Positions 23,933 to 33,418 of a stretch of 64,000 nucleotides of DNA are shown here, piece by piece. Each line of letters begins with the position of its first letter. The stretch's first letter is position 1. Made by a program: the position numbers and the translations under genes. The stretch comes from Paracoccus indicus. Its GTDB lineage: Bacteria > Pseudomonadota > Alphaproteobacteria > Rhodobacterales > Rhodobacteraceae. The notes beneath the pieces were generated by a model that was not told where the DNA came from, made no database searches, and worked only from the letters and a program-made list of their open reading frames with translations. The stretch is taken from the NCBI RefSeq assembly GCF_003056335.1, contig NZ_PYWA01000005.1:248001-312000 (forward strand). The letters run 5' to 3'.

Positions 23933-25282
23933 ATGACCACACGCGTGCTGGTGCCCTCGGGCGTCCTGGGCCTGGGTTTCGACCGTGAAGCTCTTGCCCG
24001 GGGTGTCGCGATGGCCCCCGACATTATCTGCATCGACGGAGGGTCCACCGACAGTGGGCCCTTCAGCCTTGGCGCGGGCCAGTCGAAATATTCCCGCGCC
24101 GCCACGAAATCCGAATGGCGCAGCCTGATGCAGGCGCGCGCCGAACTGGGCGTTCCCCTGGTCATCGGCACCGCGGGCACCTGCGGGACGGATGCGACGG
24201 TGGACTGGATGTTCGACATCACCGCCGAGCTGGCCACCGAGTTGGGCCAGTCCCTGACCGTGGTGCGCGTCTATTCCGACCAGCCCGCCGACCGGGTCGC
24301 CACCGCCCATGCCGCGGGCCAGGTCACCCCCCTGACCCCTGCCCCCGATTTCGCGCTTGATGGCCTGACGAACATCGTGGCGCTGGCGGGCGTCGAACAG
24401 ATCCAGACGGCGCTGGCGCTTGGGGCCGATATCGTCATAGCGGGGCGCACCACCGATACGGCGACCATCGCCGCCCTGCCCTTGGCGCGCGGCGATGCTG
24501 CCGGTCCGGCCTGGCATGGCGCCAAGATCGCGGAATGCGGGGCGCTGTGTTCGACGAACCCGACCTCGGGCGTGATCATGGTCGATTTCGACGATACGGG
24601 CTTTACCGTCCAGCCGCTGGCCGAAGGTGCGTTCTGCACGCCCCATTCCGTGTCGGCGCATATGCTTTACGAGAACTCGGATCCGTTCTGCCTTCATGAA
24701 CCGGGCGGATACCTGGACGTGACGGGCGCGCGCTATACCGCGCTGGACGCCCGCCGCGTCCGGGTCGAGGGGTCGAAATGGGTCCCTGCCCCCTATACCG
24801 TGAAACTGGAAGGCGCGCGCATCGCGGGATACCAGACGACCATTCTGGCGGTTCTGCGCAACGCCCATTACGTCGAAAACGCCCAAGCCTGGGTGGACCG
24901 GCTGACCGGCTTCCTGCACGCCGAGATCGCCACCCGCATGGGTCTGTCGCAGGTTGATTACGACCTGCAATTCCGCCTGATGGGAGTCGACGCCACCCTC
25001 GGCGCCCTGGAAAACCGCCAAGGCAGCCCGGTCGAGGTCGGCGTCCTTGGCATCGTCACCGCCCGCGGTCAGGCGCAGGCATCCGAAATCGGCAAGCTGA
25101 TCAACCCCTTCGTCCTGCACTATCCCCTGACGGATGATGAGGAACTGCCGACTTTCGCCTTCCCCTTTTCCCCCGCGACCACCGATCGCGGCGCGCTTTA
25201 CGAATTTGCGCTGAACCACGTGATGGCGCTGGACGACCCGATGTCGGCCTTTCGCCTGACCAAGACGAAGGTGACCCCATGA
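23933..25282 (+). CDS. AtuA-type (DUF1446) protein in a tricarboxylate transport operon
   Basis: A 449-residue cytoplasmic protein of the AtuA/DUF1446 family. It has glycine-rich motifs IDGGSTDSGPFSLG (about 32-45) and VIGTAGTCGTDATVDWM (about 74-90), and AGRTTDTATIAALPLARGDAAGP near 165-187. The biochemical activity of this family is not established; AtuA was named from acyclic terpene catabolism in Pseudomonas. Here it follows tctA by one base and overlaps a DUF4387 gene, a pairing seen in other bacteria. I infer that the pair acts on the imported acid or its derivative. Confidence 0.8.
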   Translation: MTTRVLVPSGVLGLGFDREALARGVAMAPDIICIDGGSTDSGPFSLGAGQSKYSRAATKSEWRSLMQARAELGVPLVIGTAGTCGTDATVDWMFDITAELATELGQSLTVVRVYSDQPADRVATAHAAGQVTPLTPAPDFALDGLTNIVALAGVEQIQTALALGADIVIAGRTTDTATIAALPLARGDAAGPAWHGAKIAECGALCSTNPTSGVIMVDFDDTGFTVQPLAEGAFCTPHSVSAHMLYENSDPFCLHEPGGYLDVTGARYTALDARRVRVEGSKWVPAPYTVKLEGARIAGYQTTILAVLRNAHYVENAQAWVDRLTGFLHAEIATRMGLSQVDYDLQFRLMGVDATLGALENRQGSPVEVGVLGIVTARGQAQASEIGKLINPFVLHYPLTDDEELPTFAFPFSPATTDRGALYEFALNHVMALDDPMSAFRLTKTKVTP

Positions 25283-25578
25283 CCCTTGGCGATCTTGTCC
25301 TGAAAGTCCGGTCCAAGAACGCTGGCCCCTTCTGGGTGACCATCGACATCTTCTGCGACCGCGCCGATGTCTTCGACCGCCTCTCGGCGCAGTTGCGAAC
25401 CGCCGACGTCGCGGCGCTTTACGGCGTGCCGCCGGAAGGGCTGAAGCGCTTCGACATCCCCGATCTGCGGGTCATCAAGTTCAGCCTGCCGCGCCCTGTC
25501 GTGCAGGGATCCGTCCATGACCGCGACATGCATGGCGCCCAATATGCCGCCCTGCTGGAAGAACTGAACCTTGACTAG
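25279..25578 (+). CDS. DUF4387 protein
   Basis: A 99-residue protein beginning MTLGDLVLKVRSKNAGPFWVTIDIF, a match in length and pattern to DUF4387. It ends in the conserved block VIKFSLPRPVVQGSVHDRDMHGAQYA. No catalytic function is known. It overlaps the AtuA-type gene by 4 bases (ATGA), and these two families commonly occur together, which suggests two subunits of one enzyme. Confidence 0.8.
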   Translation: MTLGDLVLKVRSKNAGPFWVTIDIFCDRADVFDRLSAQLRTADVAALYGVPPEGLKRFDIPDLRVIKFSLPRPVVQGSVHDRDMHGAQYAALLEELNLD

Positions 25579-26599
25579 ACCACGGATCCTGACCTTCGGC
25601 GCGGGCCTTGCGGGGGCCGCGCTGTTTCTTCTGCTGGGACTGCCGCTGCCTTTCCTGTTGGGACCGATGCTGGGCTGCCTGATCGTGGCGCTGTCGGGCG
25701 CCCGCATGCAGGGCGCGGGACAGTTCGGCGTCTTCATGCGGACCTTTCTGGGCGTCGCGGTGGGCGCATCGATCACGCCGCAGGTGCTGGGCGGACTGCC
25801 CGCGATCGCCGGGTCGCTGGCGATGGTGCCGCTGTTCATCGGGTTGATCGCGCTGGTCGGCTATCCGCTGCTGCGGTTTGCCTTCGGCTTCGACCACCCG
25901 ACCGCATGGTATGCGGCCATGCCCGGCGGGCTGCAGGACATGCTGGTCTTTGGCGAGGAAGCGGGCGGCGACGTGCGCGCCCTGTCGCTGATCCATGCGA
26001 CGCGCATCCTGGTCATCGTCACGGTCGCGCCGCTGATCATGACGCTTTACTGGCAGGTGGATCTGTCGCAGCCACCCGGCGCGCCGATGTCATCGCTGCC
26101 CTGGTGGCAGATCGGGCTGATGGTCGTGGCGGGGCTGGTCGGATGGAAGGGCGGCGAGCGGATCGGGCTGTTCGGCGCATCGATCCTGGGGCCGATGATC
26201 CTGACCGCCGCCCTGTCGCTGTCAGGCATCATCCAGAGCCGCCCCCCGGCCGAGATCATCCAGGCCGCGCAATTCTTCATCGGCATCGCGGTCGGGGCGA
26301 AATACGCAGGGATAACCGCCCGCGAACTGCGCGTCGACGTGACGGCGGGGCTGGTCTATGCGCTGATCCTTGCGATCATCAGCCTGATCTTTCTGGAAAG
26401 CATCCACCTGATGCATCTGGCCCCCGCGCTGGACGCCTTCCTGGCCTTCCTGCCCGGCGGTCAGGCCGAGATGGTCATCATCGCCATCATCGCAGGCGCC
26501 GATCTGGCCTATGTGGTCAGCCACCACATCCTTCGGATCCTGATCGTGATCCTGCTGGCGCCCATCGTGTCGCGTCTGTTCGGGAAAAGGGGGCGCTAG
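25571..26599 (+). CDS. AbrB-type (duplicated membrane domain) transporter-like protein
   Basis: A 342-residue integral membrane protein with about 10 helices arranged as two related halves, including PLPFLLGPMLGCLIVALSGA (about 25-44) and the second-half counterpart GLFGASILGPMILTAALSLSG (about 199-219). These are the duplicated signatures of the AbrB membrane family, distinct from the DNA-binding AbrB. The start is TTG at 25571, preceded by GGAAG and overlapping the DUF4387 stop. As last gene of the tct operon it may export a product or leaked substrate; the role is not known. It converges with doeB, and the two stop codons share CTAG. Confidence 0.75.
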   Translation: MTRPRILTFGAGLAGAALFLLLGLPLPFLLGPMLGCLIVALSGARMQGAGQFGVFMRTFLGVAVGASITPQVLGGLPAIAGSLAMVPLFIGLIALVGYPLLRFAFGFDHPTAWYAAMPGGLQDMLVFGEEAGGDVRALSLIHATRILVIVTVAPLIMTLYWQVDLSQPPGAPMSSLPWWQIGLMVVAGLVGWKGGERIGLFGASILGPMILTAALSLSGIIQSRPPAEIIQAAQFFIGIAVGAKYAGITARELRVDVTAGLVYALILAIISLIFLESIHLMHLAPALDAFLAFLPGGQAEMVIIAIIAGADLAYVVSHHILRILIVILLAPIVSRLFGKRGR

Positions 26600-27585
26600 G
26601 CCCCCTTGACCGCGATCACCGCCGCGCAATCGCCAGTCTGGATCAACCCCGGAAAATGCCGCGCGGCAATGATGCCGCCGCGATTGGCGGTGATGACCAC
26701 GGATTCGACCCCGGTGCGGTCGGGCGCCCAGATCTGCGCGATGGGCTGGCCCGCCGTCACCGCATCGCCCAGATCCGCCAAGGGCTGCATCAGCCCGTCG
26801 CGGGTGGCGAAGTGGAAGCAGTCATCCCCCGGCATGTCCAGCCAGATGCTGTCCACCTGGGGAACCTCGCCCGCCAGGATGCCTGCGTGACGCAGCAGGT
26901 TGCGTGCGCCATCGATGGCGATCTGGGCGCTGCGGGCCGTGGCGGTGCCGCCGCCGCCAAGCTCGGTCGTGACGAATGTCTTGCCCTGGCTTTCGACCGA
27001 GGTGTCGAACATGCCGACCGCGTCAATCTCCAGCATCATCATCGAATAGGGCGCGCCAAAGGCACGGACACCCGCCACGCAGGCGGCCTGCTGGGTCTTG
27101 TCGTCCAGATAATGCGCCGCCGCATAGGGCAGGAAGTCCAGCGTCTTGCCGCCCGAGTGGTAATCCAGCACGACATCCGCCATGGGCACCAGCACATCGT
27201 TGAAATAGCTGGCGATCTTCTGGCTGACGCTGCCCTTGGGGTCGCCCGGAAAGGCGCGGTTCAGGTTCACCTGATCGATGGGGCTGACCCGCGTGCCCGC
27301 CCGGAACGCCGGATAGTTCATATAGGGCGCGATGATGACGCGCCCCGTGATCTGGGCAGGGTCCAGATCCCATGCCAGTTGTTGCAAGGCGATGGGGCCT
27401 TCGTATTCGTCGCCGTGATTGCCCCCGGTCAGCAGGGCCGTCGGGCCTTCGCCATTGGCAATGACGGTGATGGGGATCATCACGCTGCCCCATGCGCTGT
27501 CGTTGCGGGAATAGGGCAGGCGCAGGAAGCCGTGGTGCTTGCCCATGCCGTCCAGCGGGATGGTCGGAACGATGGGATGGGTCAT
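26596..27585 (-). CDS. doeB: N-alpha-acetyl-L-2,4-diaminobutyrate deacetylase (EutE/DoeB)
   Basis: Removes the acetyl group from N-alpha-acetyl-diaminobutyrate formed from ectoine, giving diaminobutyrate. The 329-residue protein has the succinylglutamate-desuccinylase/aspartoacylase zinc fold: GGNHGDEYEGP (about 54-64, zinc His and Glu), the arginine/aspartate region VNLNRAFPGDP, and DYHSGG (about 143-148, second zinc His). A C-terminal beta domain follows. ATG 27585 overlaps the doeA stop (ATGA). It is the last gene of the long minus-strand ectoine operon. Confidence 0.92.
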   Translation of the reverse strand: MTHPIVPTIPLDGMGKHHGFLRLPYSRNDSAWGSVMIPITVIANGEGPTALLTGGNHGDEYEGPIALQQLAWDLDPAQITGRVIIAPYMNYPAFRAGTRVSPIDQVNLNRAFPGDPKGSVSQKIASYFNDVLVPMADVVLDYHSGGKTLDFLPYAAAHYLDDKTQQAACVAGVRAFGAPYSMMMLEIDAVGMFDTSVESQGKTFVTTELGGGGTATARSAQIAIDGARNLLRHAGILAGEVPQVDSIWLDMPGDDCFHFATRDGLMQPLADLGDAVTAGQPIAQIWAPDRTGVESVVITANRGGIIAARHFPGLIQTGDCAAVIAVKGA

Positions 27586-28778
27586 GACTTGACCAGCATC
27601 CGGCGCGGGATGTTGCAGAAGAGCTCGGGCTCCCTTTCGGTGATGACGATGGATTCGGTCGTCTCGTAACCCCAGTTGTCCATCCAGAGGCCGGTCATGA
27701 AGTGGAAGGTCATGCCGGGCTTCAGTTCCGTCCGGTCCCCGCGGCGCAGCGACATGGTGCGTTCGCCCCAGTCGGGCGGATAGGACAGGCCGATCGGGTA
27801 TCCGGTGCGGTTGTCCTTGACGATGCCATAGCGGTCCAGAACGGTGAAGAAGGCATTGGCGATGTCTTCGCAGGTGTTGCCCGCGGTGGCGGCGGCAAGG
27901 CCGACCTCCATCCCCTCCAGCACGGCCTTTTCGGCGTCCAGCATCTCCTGCGGCGGGGTGCCGAGGAAGATCGTGCGCGACAGCGGGACGTGGTAACGCT
28001 GATAACAGCCCGCGATCTCGAAGAAGGTGCCCTCGTCCAGCTTCATCGGCTGGTCGTCCCATGTCAGATGGGGCGCGGCGGCATCGGGACCCGATGGCAG
28101 CAGTGGCACGATGGCCGGGTAGTCGCCGCCATGCTGGGACCATTCGTCATAGCGCAGCCCCGCGTCATAGATCTCGGCCACCAGATCGCATTTGCGCATG
28201 CCGACCTCGATCCGGTCGGCGATGCGGCGGTGCATGCGTTCCACGATCCGCGCGGCCTTGCGCATATAGGCCAGTTCCTTGGGCGTCTTGATCGCGCGCT
28301 GCCAGTTCACCAGCCCCGTGGCGTCCAGGATCTGCGCGTCGGGCAGACCGGCCGAAAGGCGCTGATGGGCTTTGGCGGTGTACCAATAGTTGTCCATCTC
28401 GACGCCGATGAAGCCGGTGTGCCAGCCCTTGTCGGCCAGCGTCGCCCAGAGGTAATCCATCGGGTGGCGGTCCACCGACTGCACGTAATGGTCGGGATAG
28501 CCGATGATGTGATCGTCGCTCATCCAGACGGTGCGCAGCGCGCCTTGGGCGTCCTGCCCGCGCCCGAACCAGATCGGTGCGCCGGTCGGGCCCACGATCA
28601 CGCATTGGTGGACATAGAACGACCAGCCGTCATAGCCGGTCAGCCACGCCATGTTCGACGGATCGCTGACGATCAGCATGTCGAGGCCCAGCTTTTCCAT
28701 GCTGGCACGGGTCTTGCGCAGACGCTCCTCGTATTCCGCGGTCGAGAAGCGTTCCGGTGTCCTTTGCAGTTCTGGCAT
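27582..28778 (-). CDS. doeA: Ectoine hydrolase (EutD/DoeA)
   Basis: Opens the ectoine ring to give N-acetyl-diaminobutyrate. The 398-residue protein belongs to the M24 (pita-bread) family: an N-terminal creatinase-like domain with LIVSDPSNMAWLTGYDGWSFY, and a C-terminal catalytic domain with HGGDYPAIVPLLPSG and FFEIAGCYQRYHVPLSRT. Length and N-terminus fit DoeA. It starts directly after the eutC stop codon and overlaps doeB, forming the hydrolysis pair of the pathway. Confidence 0.93.
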   Translation of the reverse strand: MPELQRTPERFSTAEYEERLRKTRASMEKLGLDMLIVSDPSNMAWLTGYDGWSFYVHQCVIVGPTGAPIWFGRGQDAQGALRTVWMSDDHIIGYPDHYVQSVDRHPMDYLWATLADKGWHTGFIGVEMDNYWYTAKAHQRLSAGLPDAQILDATGLVNWQRAIKTPKELAYMRKAARIVERMHRRIADRIEVGMRKCDLVAEIYDAGLRYDEWSQHGGDYPAIVPLLPSGPDAAAPHLTWDDQPMKLDEGTFFEIAGCYQRYHVPLSRTIFLGTPPQEMLDAEKAVLEGMEVGLAAATAGNTCEDIANAFFTVLDRYGIVKDNRTGYPIGLSYPPDWGERTMSLRRGDRTELKPGMTFHFMTGLWMDNWGYETTESIVITEREPELFCNIPRRMLVKS

Positions 28779-29747
28779 TCACGTGTCTTTCGAAAACGCG
28801 GCAAGCGCGTGGGTGGCAATCGCGGTATCCTGCGCACCGGTGCCGGTCAGATCGCAGATGGTGATCTGGTCGGGGCTGGTGCGACCGGGATGGGTTCGGG
28901 CGATGATCTGTCCCAGCTCGGGGACGCGGGCATCGACGTCATAGGTCTTCGCCTCGAAGGCGGCGCGCAATTCGCCCATCAGGCGGGTCTGGCTGGCGCG
29001 GTCGGCGACATAGAGGTCGGCGCGATCCAGGCAATGCGGGTCCAGCTCGTTCTTGCCGGGCTGGTCGCTGCCCATGGCTGTCACATGCATGCCGGGGCGC
29101 AGCCATGCGGCGCGGAAGATCGGCTCGGTCGCGGGGGTGGTGGTGACGACGATATCGGCAAGGCCCGCGGCCTCGGCCGGATCGGCGGTGGCATGGACGC
29201 GCATGTCTGGGCCGTCCAACTCGGCGGCAAGTGCCTGCGCGCGGGTCGTGTCGCGGGCCCAGATGACCGCGCGGTCGATGGGGCGCACCAGCCGCAGCGC
29301 CTGCAGCTGCAATCGCGCCTGCAGCCCCGCGCCGAAGATCGCCGCACGGGTGGCATCGGGCCGCGCCAGATGACGCGCGGCCACGCCCCCCGCCGCCGCC
29401 GTGCGGATGTCGGTCAGATAACCGTTGTCCAGCAGCACCGCCCGCACCCGCCCCGTCTGCGCGTCCAGCACCGCCATCATGCCGCTGGTCGAGGGCAGCC
29501 CCTTCGCCGGATTGTCGAAGAAGCCGGGCGAAATCTTGACCGCAAAGCCCGCCAGACCGGGGACATAGGCGGTCTTGATATCCACCTCTCCGTTCACCTC
29601 GGGCAGATGCATGGAAAGGACCGGCGGCATGACGACGCCGCCTTCGGCCAGACCGCGAAAGGCCTTTTCCACGACGTCGATGATATCCCGGTCCAGATGA
29701 ATGCGCTGGCGCAGCTGTTGTTCGGTCAGGACCAGGATATCCGTCAT
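28779..29747 (-). CDS. eutC: Ectoine utilisation protein EutC (ornithine cyclodeaminase family)
   Basis: A 322-residue protein of the ornithine cyclodeaminase/mu-crystallin fold with the NAD-binding loop IFGAGLQARLQLQAL at about 138-152 and the substrate region KISPGFFDNPAKGLPSTSGM at about 71-90. In hydroxyectoine users EutA, EutB and EutC are proposed to turn hydroxyectoine into ectoine; that pathway is proposed rather than fully proven. Its ATG overlaps the eutB stop (ATGA). Confidence 0.9.
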   Translation of the reverse strand: MTDILVLTEQQLRQRIHLDRDIIDVVEKAFRGLAEGGVVMPPVLSMHLPEVNGEVDIKTAYVPGLAGFAVKISPGFFDNPAKGLPSTSGMMAVLDAQTGRVRAVLLDNGYLTDIRTAAAGGVAARHLARPDATRAAIFGAGLQARLQLQALRLVRPIDRAVIWARDTTRAQALAAELDGPDMRVHATADPAEAAGLADIVVTTTPATEPIFRAAWLRPGMHVTAMGSDQPGKNELDPHCLDRADLYVADRASQTRLMGELRAAFEAKTYDVDARVPELGQIIARTHPGRTSPDQITICDLTGTGAQDTAIATHALAAFSKDT

Positions 29748-30697
29748 GGGGTGCCCTTCATGATCTCAGCGTGGCGGAGGGGGTCGATGTTTTCGCCCGA
29801 CAGGATCAGCACCAGCGGGCCGTCATCGGCCCTCAGGCGCCCTGCAAGGATCGCGCCCGCGCAGACGGCGGCGGCGCCCTCGACGACATGGCCGTCGCGG
29901 GCCAGATGGCGCAGACCCTCGGCGATCTGATCCTCGGTCAGCAGGATCAGGTCGTCCATCAGGTCGCGGACCATCGCGAAGGTCAGGCGGTTCTTCAGCC
30001 CGATGCCGCCGCCAAGGCTGTCGGCCAGCGTGGGCAGTTCGGGGATCTCGATCGGGTGGCCGACATCGAGGCTGGCGGCCATGGCCGCGCCGCGCTGCAT
30101 GCTGATGCCGACGATGCGGATATCGGGGCGCAGCGCCTTGGCGGCCGCTGCGACACCAGCCAGCAAACCGCCGCCCGAGAGGGGCACGGCAATGGTCGCG
30201 GCATCGGGGATCTGGTCCAGGATCTCCAACCCCAGAGTGCCCTGCCCCGCGATGACATCGGGATGGTCGAAGGGCGGGATCAGGGCGAAGCCTTCCTCGC
30301 GCTGCAGGCGGACGGCCTCAAGGAAAGCCTCATCCTGGCTGTCGCCGATGATGCGCGCCTCGGCGCCCAGTTCGGTGATGGCGTCCAGCTTGTTCTGCGG
30401 CACGAGGCGCGACATGCAGATGATGGCGGGAATGCCCTTGGCCCGTGCCGCATGGGCCAGCGCCCGCCCGTGGTTCCCGGTCGAGGCCGTCGTGACCCCC
30501 GCCACCTTGCCCACGCGCGCGACCGCATTCGTCGCCCCGCGCAGCTTGAAGGCCCCCGTCGCCTGCCGGTATTCGCATTTCAGCCAGACCGGCCCACCCG
30601 CGATCTGCGACAGCGAGGGGGATGCCTGAAACGGCGTGATCCGCAGCTGGTCGCCGATGCGGTCGCGGGCCGCCATGATGTCCTCCAGCGTCACCAT
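29744..30697 (-). CDS. eutB: Hydroxyectoine utilisation dehydratase EutB
   Basis: A 317-residue PLP enzyme of the threonine dehydratase/serine racemase type. The Schiff-base lysine is Lys51 in GAFKLRGATNAV, the phosphate loop is SGGGLLAGV (about 171-179), and STGNHGRALAHAARAKG (about 72-88) is the substrate loop. It is proposed to dehydrate hydroxyectoine. It overlaps eutA by 7 bases and eutC by 4. Confidence 0.92.
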   Translation of the reverse strand: MVTLEDIMAARDRIGDQLRITPFQASPSLSQIAGGPVWLKCEYRQATGAFKLRGATNAVARVGKVAGVTTASTGNHGRALAHAARAKGIPAIICMSRLVPQNKLDAITELGAEARIIGDSQDEAFLEAVRLQREEGFALIPPFDHPDVIAGQGTLGLEILDQIPDAATIAVPLSGGGLLAGVAAAAKALRPDIRIVGISMQRGAAMAASLDVGHPIEIPELPTLADSLGGGIGLKNRLTFAMVRDLMDDLILLTEDQIAEGLRHLARDGHVVEGAAAVCAGAILAGRLRADDGPLVLILSGENIDPLRHAEIMKGTP

Positions 30698-31389
30698 GTG
30701 CGGCAGCGAAACAGCGCACCCGGCCCGGCGGCGGGGACCTGCGCCTGATCCAGCATCGCCCAGAACAGCGACTGGTTCGAGGTGATGACGGGCTTGCCCA
30801 ATTCCGCCTCGATCCGGTCGATCAGGCCAAGGGCGGGCAGCGCGGTGCAGGACATGAACAGCGCCTGCGCCTGCGGGTGATCGCTTTCCAGCGCCATCTG
30901 CATGATCGCATCGGCCCCAAGCCTTGCCATGTCGCGGTCGTCGGCGTGGTTCATCGAACTGCGGCGGACGACCTCGATGCCGTGTCGCTGGAAGTAATCA
31001 CCCACCAGGTCGGTCGTCGCCGCCAGATAGGGCGTCATCAGCGCCAGCCGCGTCACCCCAAGTGCCGCGAACCCGCGCAGGGCGGCGGATGTCGGCGTCA
31101 CCAGCGGCGCGCGGTCGTCCAGCAGATCGCCGATCCCCGGCCCCAAGACTGCCGAGGCCGAGGTGCAGCCGAAGCCGATCGCCTCCAGGTCCACCCCCGG
31201 CACCAGCAGATCCGCTGCCGCCCGCAGGCGGGGGCCGGTGTTGCGCAGGTTCTCTTCGGTCGTGGGGTTGTCGAAGGCGATGCGGGTGACATGCAGCTGG
31301 GTGCCCCAAGGCATCAGCCGCGCGGCATCGCCCTCGATCGTCATGTCGGTGGCAAGGGCCACCAGTCCGAAACGGCGCAGCGCCATCAT
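30691..31389 (-). CDS. eutA: Ectoine utilisation protein EutA
   Basis: A 232-residue member of the Asp/Glu racemase and arylmalonate decarboxylase superfamily with the pair of catalytic cysteines in GFGCTSAS (Cys75) and FMSCTALP (Cys181). This two-cysteine arrangement is that of racemases and maleate isomerases, and it fits the proposed role of changing the stereochemistry of a hydroxyectoine intermediate. The exact reaction is not established. Its start overlaps the uehC stop and its end overlaps eutB. Confidence 0.88.
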   Translation of the reverse strand: MMALRRFGLVALATDMTIEGDAARLMPWGTQLHVTRIAFDNPTTEENLRNTGPRLRAAADLLVPGVDLEAIGFGCTSASAVLGPGIGDLLDDRAPLVTPTSAALRGFAALGVTRLALMTPYLAATTDLVGDYFQRHGIEVVRRSSMNHADDRDMARLGADAIMQMALESDHPQAQALFMSCTALPALGLIDRIEAELGKPVITSNQSLFWAMLDQAQVPAAGPGALFRCRTW

Positions 31390-32681
31390 GCACCCCCTTC
31401 CGCGAAGGCCAGATCACGCAGGAACAGCGCGATCTGCGGGAAGAAGATCAACGCGACGGCCACGGCCAGAAGGATGGCGATGAAGGGGGGCGTGCCCTTG
31501 ATCACCTCAAGGTAGGGGCGCTTGAAGACCGCGATGGCCGTGAAGATGTCGCAGCCGAAAGGTGGCGTCGCACTGCCGATGGCGACCTGCAGGGTGATGA
31601 TCGTGCCGACCAGCACCGGGTCCAGCCCGACCGATTGTACGACGGGCGAAAAGATCGGCACAAGGATCAGGATGACCACGATGGGATCGACGAACATGCA
31701 GCCCACGAAGAAGGCGATCGAGATCGTGAACAGCACCCCGTAAGGCCCCATCCCGTCGATGCCGATGCCGCCCAGGATCGCCTGCGGGATCTGCGCGAAG
31801 CTGATGACATAGCTGAAGGCCGTGCCCGCGCCGACCAGGATGAAGACCACCGCCGTGATCAGCCCCGTCGATTTGGCGGTCGCGTAAAGCTGCTTCATGC
31901 TGAGTTCGCGGAAAACCACCAGCTCCAGCAGCAGAGCGTAAAGCACGCAGGCCGCCGCAGCCTCGGTCGGGGAAAAGATGCCGCCATAGATGCCGCCGAT
32001 GATGATGACCGGAAAGCCCAGGGGCCACAGCGCGCGGCGCACGGCGCGGAAGCGTTCGGACCAGCTGGCCGGTTCCTCGGTCGGGACGTTGTGGCGGACG
32101 GCATAGATATAGGCATAGATCGAGAACAGCAGCAGGATCAGCAGCCCCGGCCCGATGCCCGCGATGAACAGTTCCGAAATCGAGGTGCCGGACACGACGC
32201 CATAGATGATCATGCCGATGGACGGCGGGATCAGGAAGGCGATGTCGGAGGCGTTGATGATCAGGGCCAGCGAGAAGCTGTCGCTGTAGCCCGCCTTCAG
32301 AAGGCGCGGGCGCAGCGGGCCGCCGACGGCCACGACCGTGGCCTGCGTTGACCCCGAGACCGCGCCGAACATCGTGCAGGCACCGGCGGTGGAAATGGCC
32401 AGCCCGCCCCTCATGTGGCCCAGAAAGGCCATGACCAGATCGATCAGCCGTTCGGCCGATTGCCCGCGCGTCATCAGGTCGGCGGCGAAGATGAACATCG
32501 GCACGGCGATCAGGCTGGCGGGCTGGATGCCCGCGATGACCTGCTGGACCAGCGTTTCCAGCTGGCCAAGCCCGCCGAAGAGGCCCACGAAGCCGACCAT
32601 CGATCCGATGATCAGCGGCACCATCATCGGAAAGCCCAGCAGAAGCAGGACGACCATCGTCCCCAGGATTGCAGCGGTCAT
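31386..32681 (-). CDS. uehC: TRAP transporter large permease for ectoine/hydroxyectoine
   Basis: A 431-residue DctM-type permease with about 12 helices that drives sodium-coupled uptake together with UehA and UehB. Typical blocks include [17 protein letters not shown] (about 63-79), [16 protein letters not shown] (about 106-121), [20 protein letters not shown] (about 142-161) and [14 protein letters not shown]. Its ATG overlaps the uehB stop (ATGA). Substrate assignment comes from the ectoine gene context. Confidence 0.92.
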   Translation of the reverse strand: MTAAILGTMVVLLLLGFPMMVPLIIGSMVGFVGLFGGLGQLETLVQQVIAGIQPASLIAVPMFIFAADLMTRGQSAERLIDLVMAFLGHMRGGLAISTAGACTMFGAVSGSTQATVVAVGGPLRPRLLKAGYSDSFSLALIINASDIAFLIPPSIGMIIYGVVSGTSISELFIAGIGPGLLILLLFSIYAYIYAVRHNVPTEEPASWSERFRAVRRALWPLGFPVIIIGGIYGGIFSPTEAAAACVLYALLLELVVFRELSMKQLYATAKSTGLITAVVFILVGAGTAFSYVISFAQIPQAILGGIGIDGMGPYGVLFTISIAFFVGCMFVDPIVVILILVPIFSPVVQSVGLDPVLVGTIITLQVAIGSATPPFGCDIFTAIAVFKRPYLEVIKGTPPFIAILLAVAVALIFFPQIALFLRDLAFAEGGA

Positions 32682-33334
32682 TGATCGGGCGCCTTTTCAT
32701 CCGGGACGTCGGAATATCCGTCGCGCGTGCTTGTGGACAGCCAGATGCCGTCGTTGGTCAGGTTCTTCAGCGCCGTCAGCAGGTATTGCAGGCCGGTCAA
32801 GAAAAAGCCCAAGGGCGCCCAGACCAGTATCCACCAGTTCGGGATCTGCAGCGCGGGCAGCACCCTGCCCCGTCCCGCCTGCGTGATGACATAGGTCAGC
32901 GCGAACCAGGCCAGCAGCAGCATCAGTGCGCCGGTCAGGCCCGCGATGATCGCCATGCCGTACTTGCGGCCCTTGGTCGGCAGCGCGTCGAAGAAGGCCG
33001 ACATGCGGATGTGGCGGCCATGCCGCGCCGCATAGGAAATGCCCGCGAAGGTGATCAGCACGATCAGCGCCTGGTTCACCTCCTCCGAGAAATAGAGGGA
33101 TCGTCCGAAGACATAGCGGCCCACCACATTGGCGACCGTGTTCAGCGCCATCAGCAGCACGCCTGCGGCCAGAAGGACCGCCTCGAGCCGCGCGATGGCG
33201 GCATCCACATGCCCCAGGGGGCCGGGAAGTCCGGAGTCGTATTGTGAATCGTCGATATCGTTGTCGAGCACCGGCATTTCCGCTGCGGCCAGAACGTCGG
33301 GATCCGGTTCGGGGGGTGTCGTCTTGGCCTGCAT
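32678..33334 (-). CDS. uehB: TRAP transporter small permease for ectoine/hydroxyectoine
   Basis: A DctQ-type small membrane subunit with four helices in its 218 residues and the conserved [25 protein letters not shown] segment. It has an unusually long polar, acidic N-terminal tail (about 40 residues, [22 protein letters not shown]). I chose the ATG at 33334, which has GGCAGGACA upstream; the alternative at 33373 lacks a ribosome site and sits at the foot of the stem-loop at 33378-33405. It lies 84 bases after uehA. Confidence 0.87.
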   Translation of the reverse strand: MQAKTTPPEPDPDVLAAAEMPVLDNDIDDSQYDSGLPGPLGHVDAAIARLEAVLLAAGVLLMALNTVANVVGRYVFGRSLYFSEEVNQALIVLITFAGISYAARHGRHIRMSAFFDALPTKGRKYGMAIIAGLTGALMLLLAWFALTYVITQAGRGRVLPALQIPNWWILVWAPLGFFLTGLQYLLTALKNLTNDGIWLSTSTRDGYSDVPDEKAPDQ

Positions 33335-33377
33335 GGCTGCTTGTCCTGCCGATAAACCGCGTGGGGTCTTCATGGGC

Positions 33378-33405
33378 GAACCGGCCCCGCGACGGAGGCC
33401 GGTTC
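33378..33405. repeat. Perfect 9-base inverted repeat between uehA and uehB
   Basis: Arms 33378-33386 and 33397-33405 (GAACCGGCC/GGCCGGTTC) with a 10-base loop, 13 bases after the uehA stop. A stem-loop here could protect the upstream uehA message or partially terminate transcription. That would yield more binding protein than permease. Confidence 0.6.
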
Positions 33406-33418
33406 GGTGGCGCGGTTC

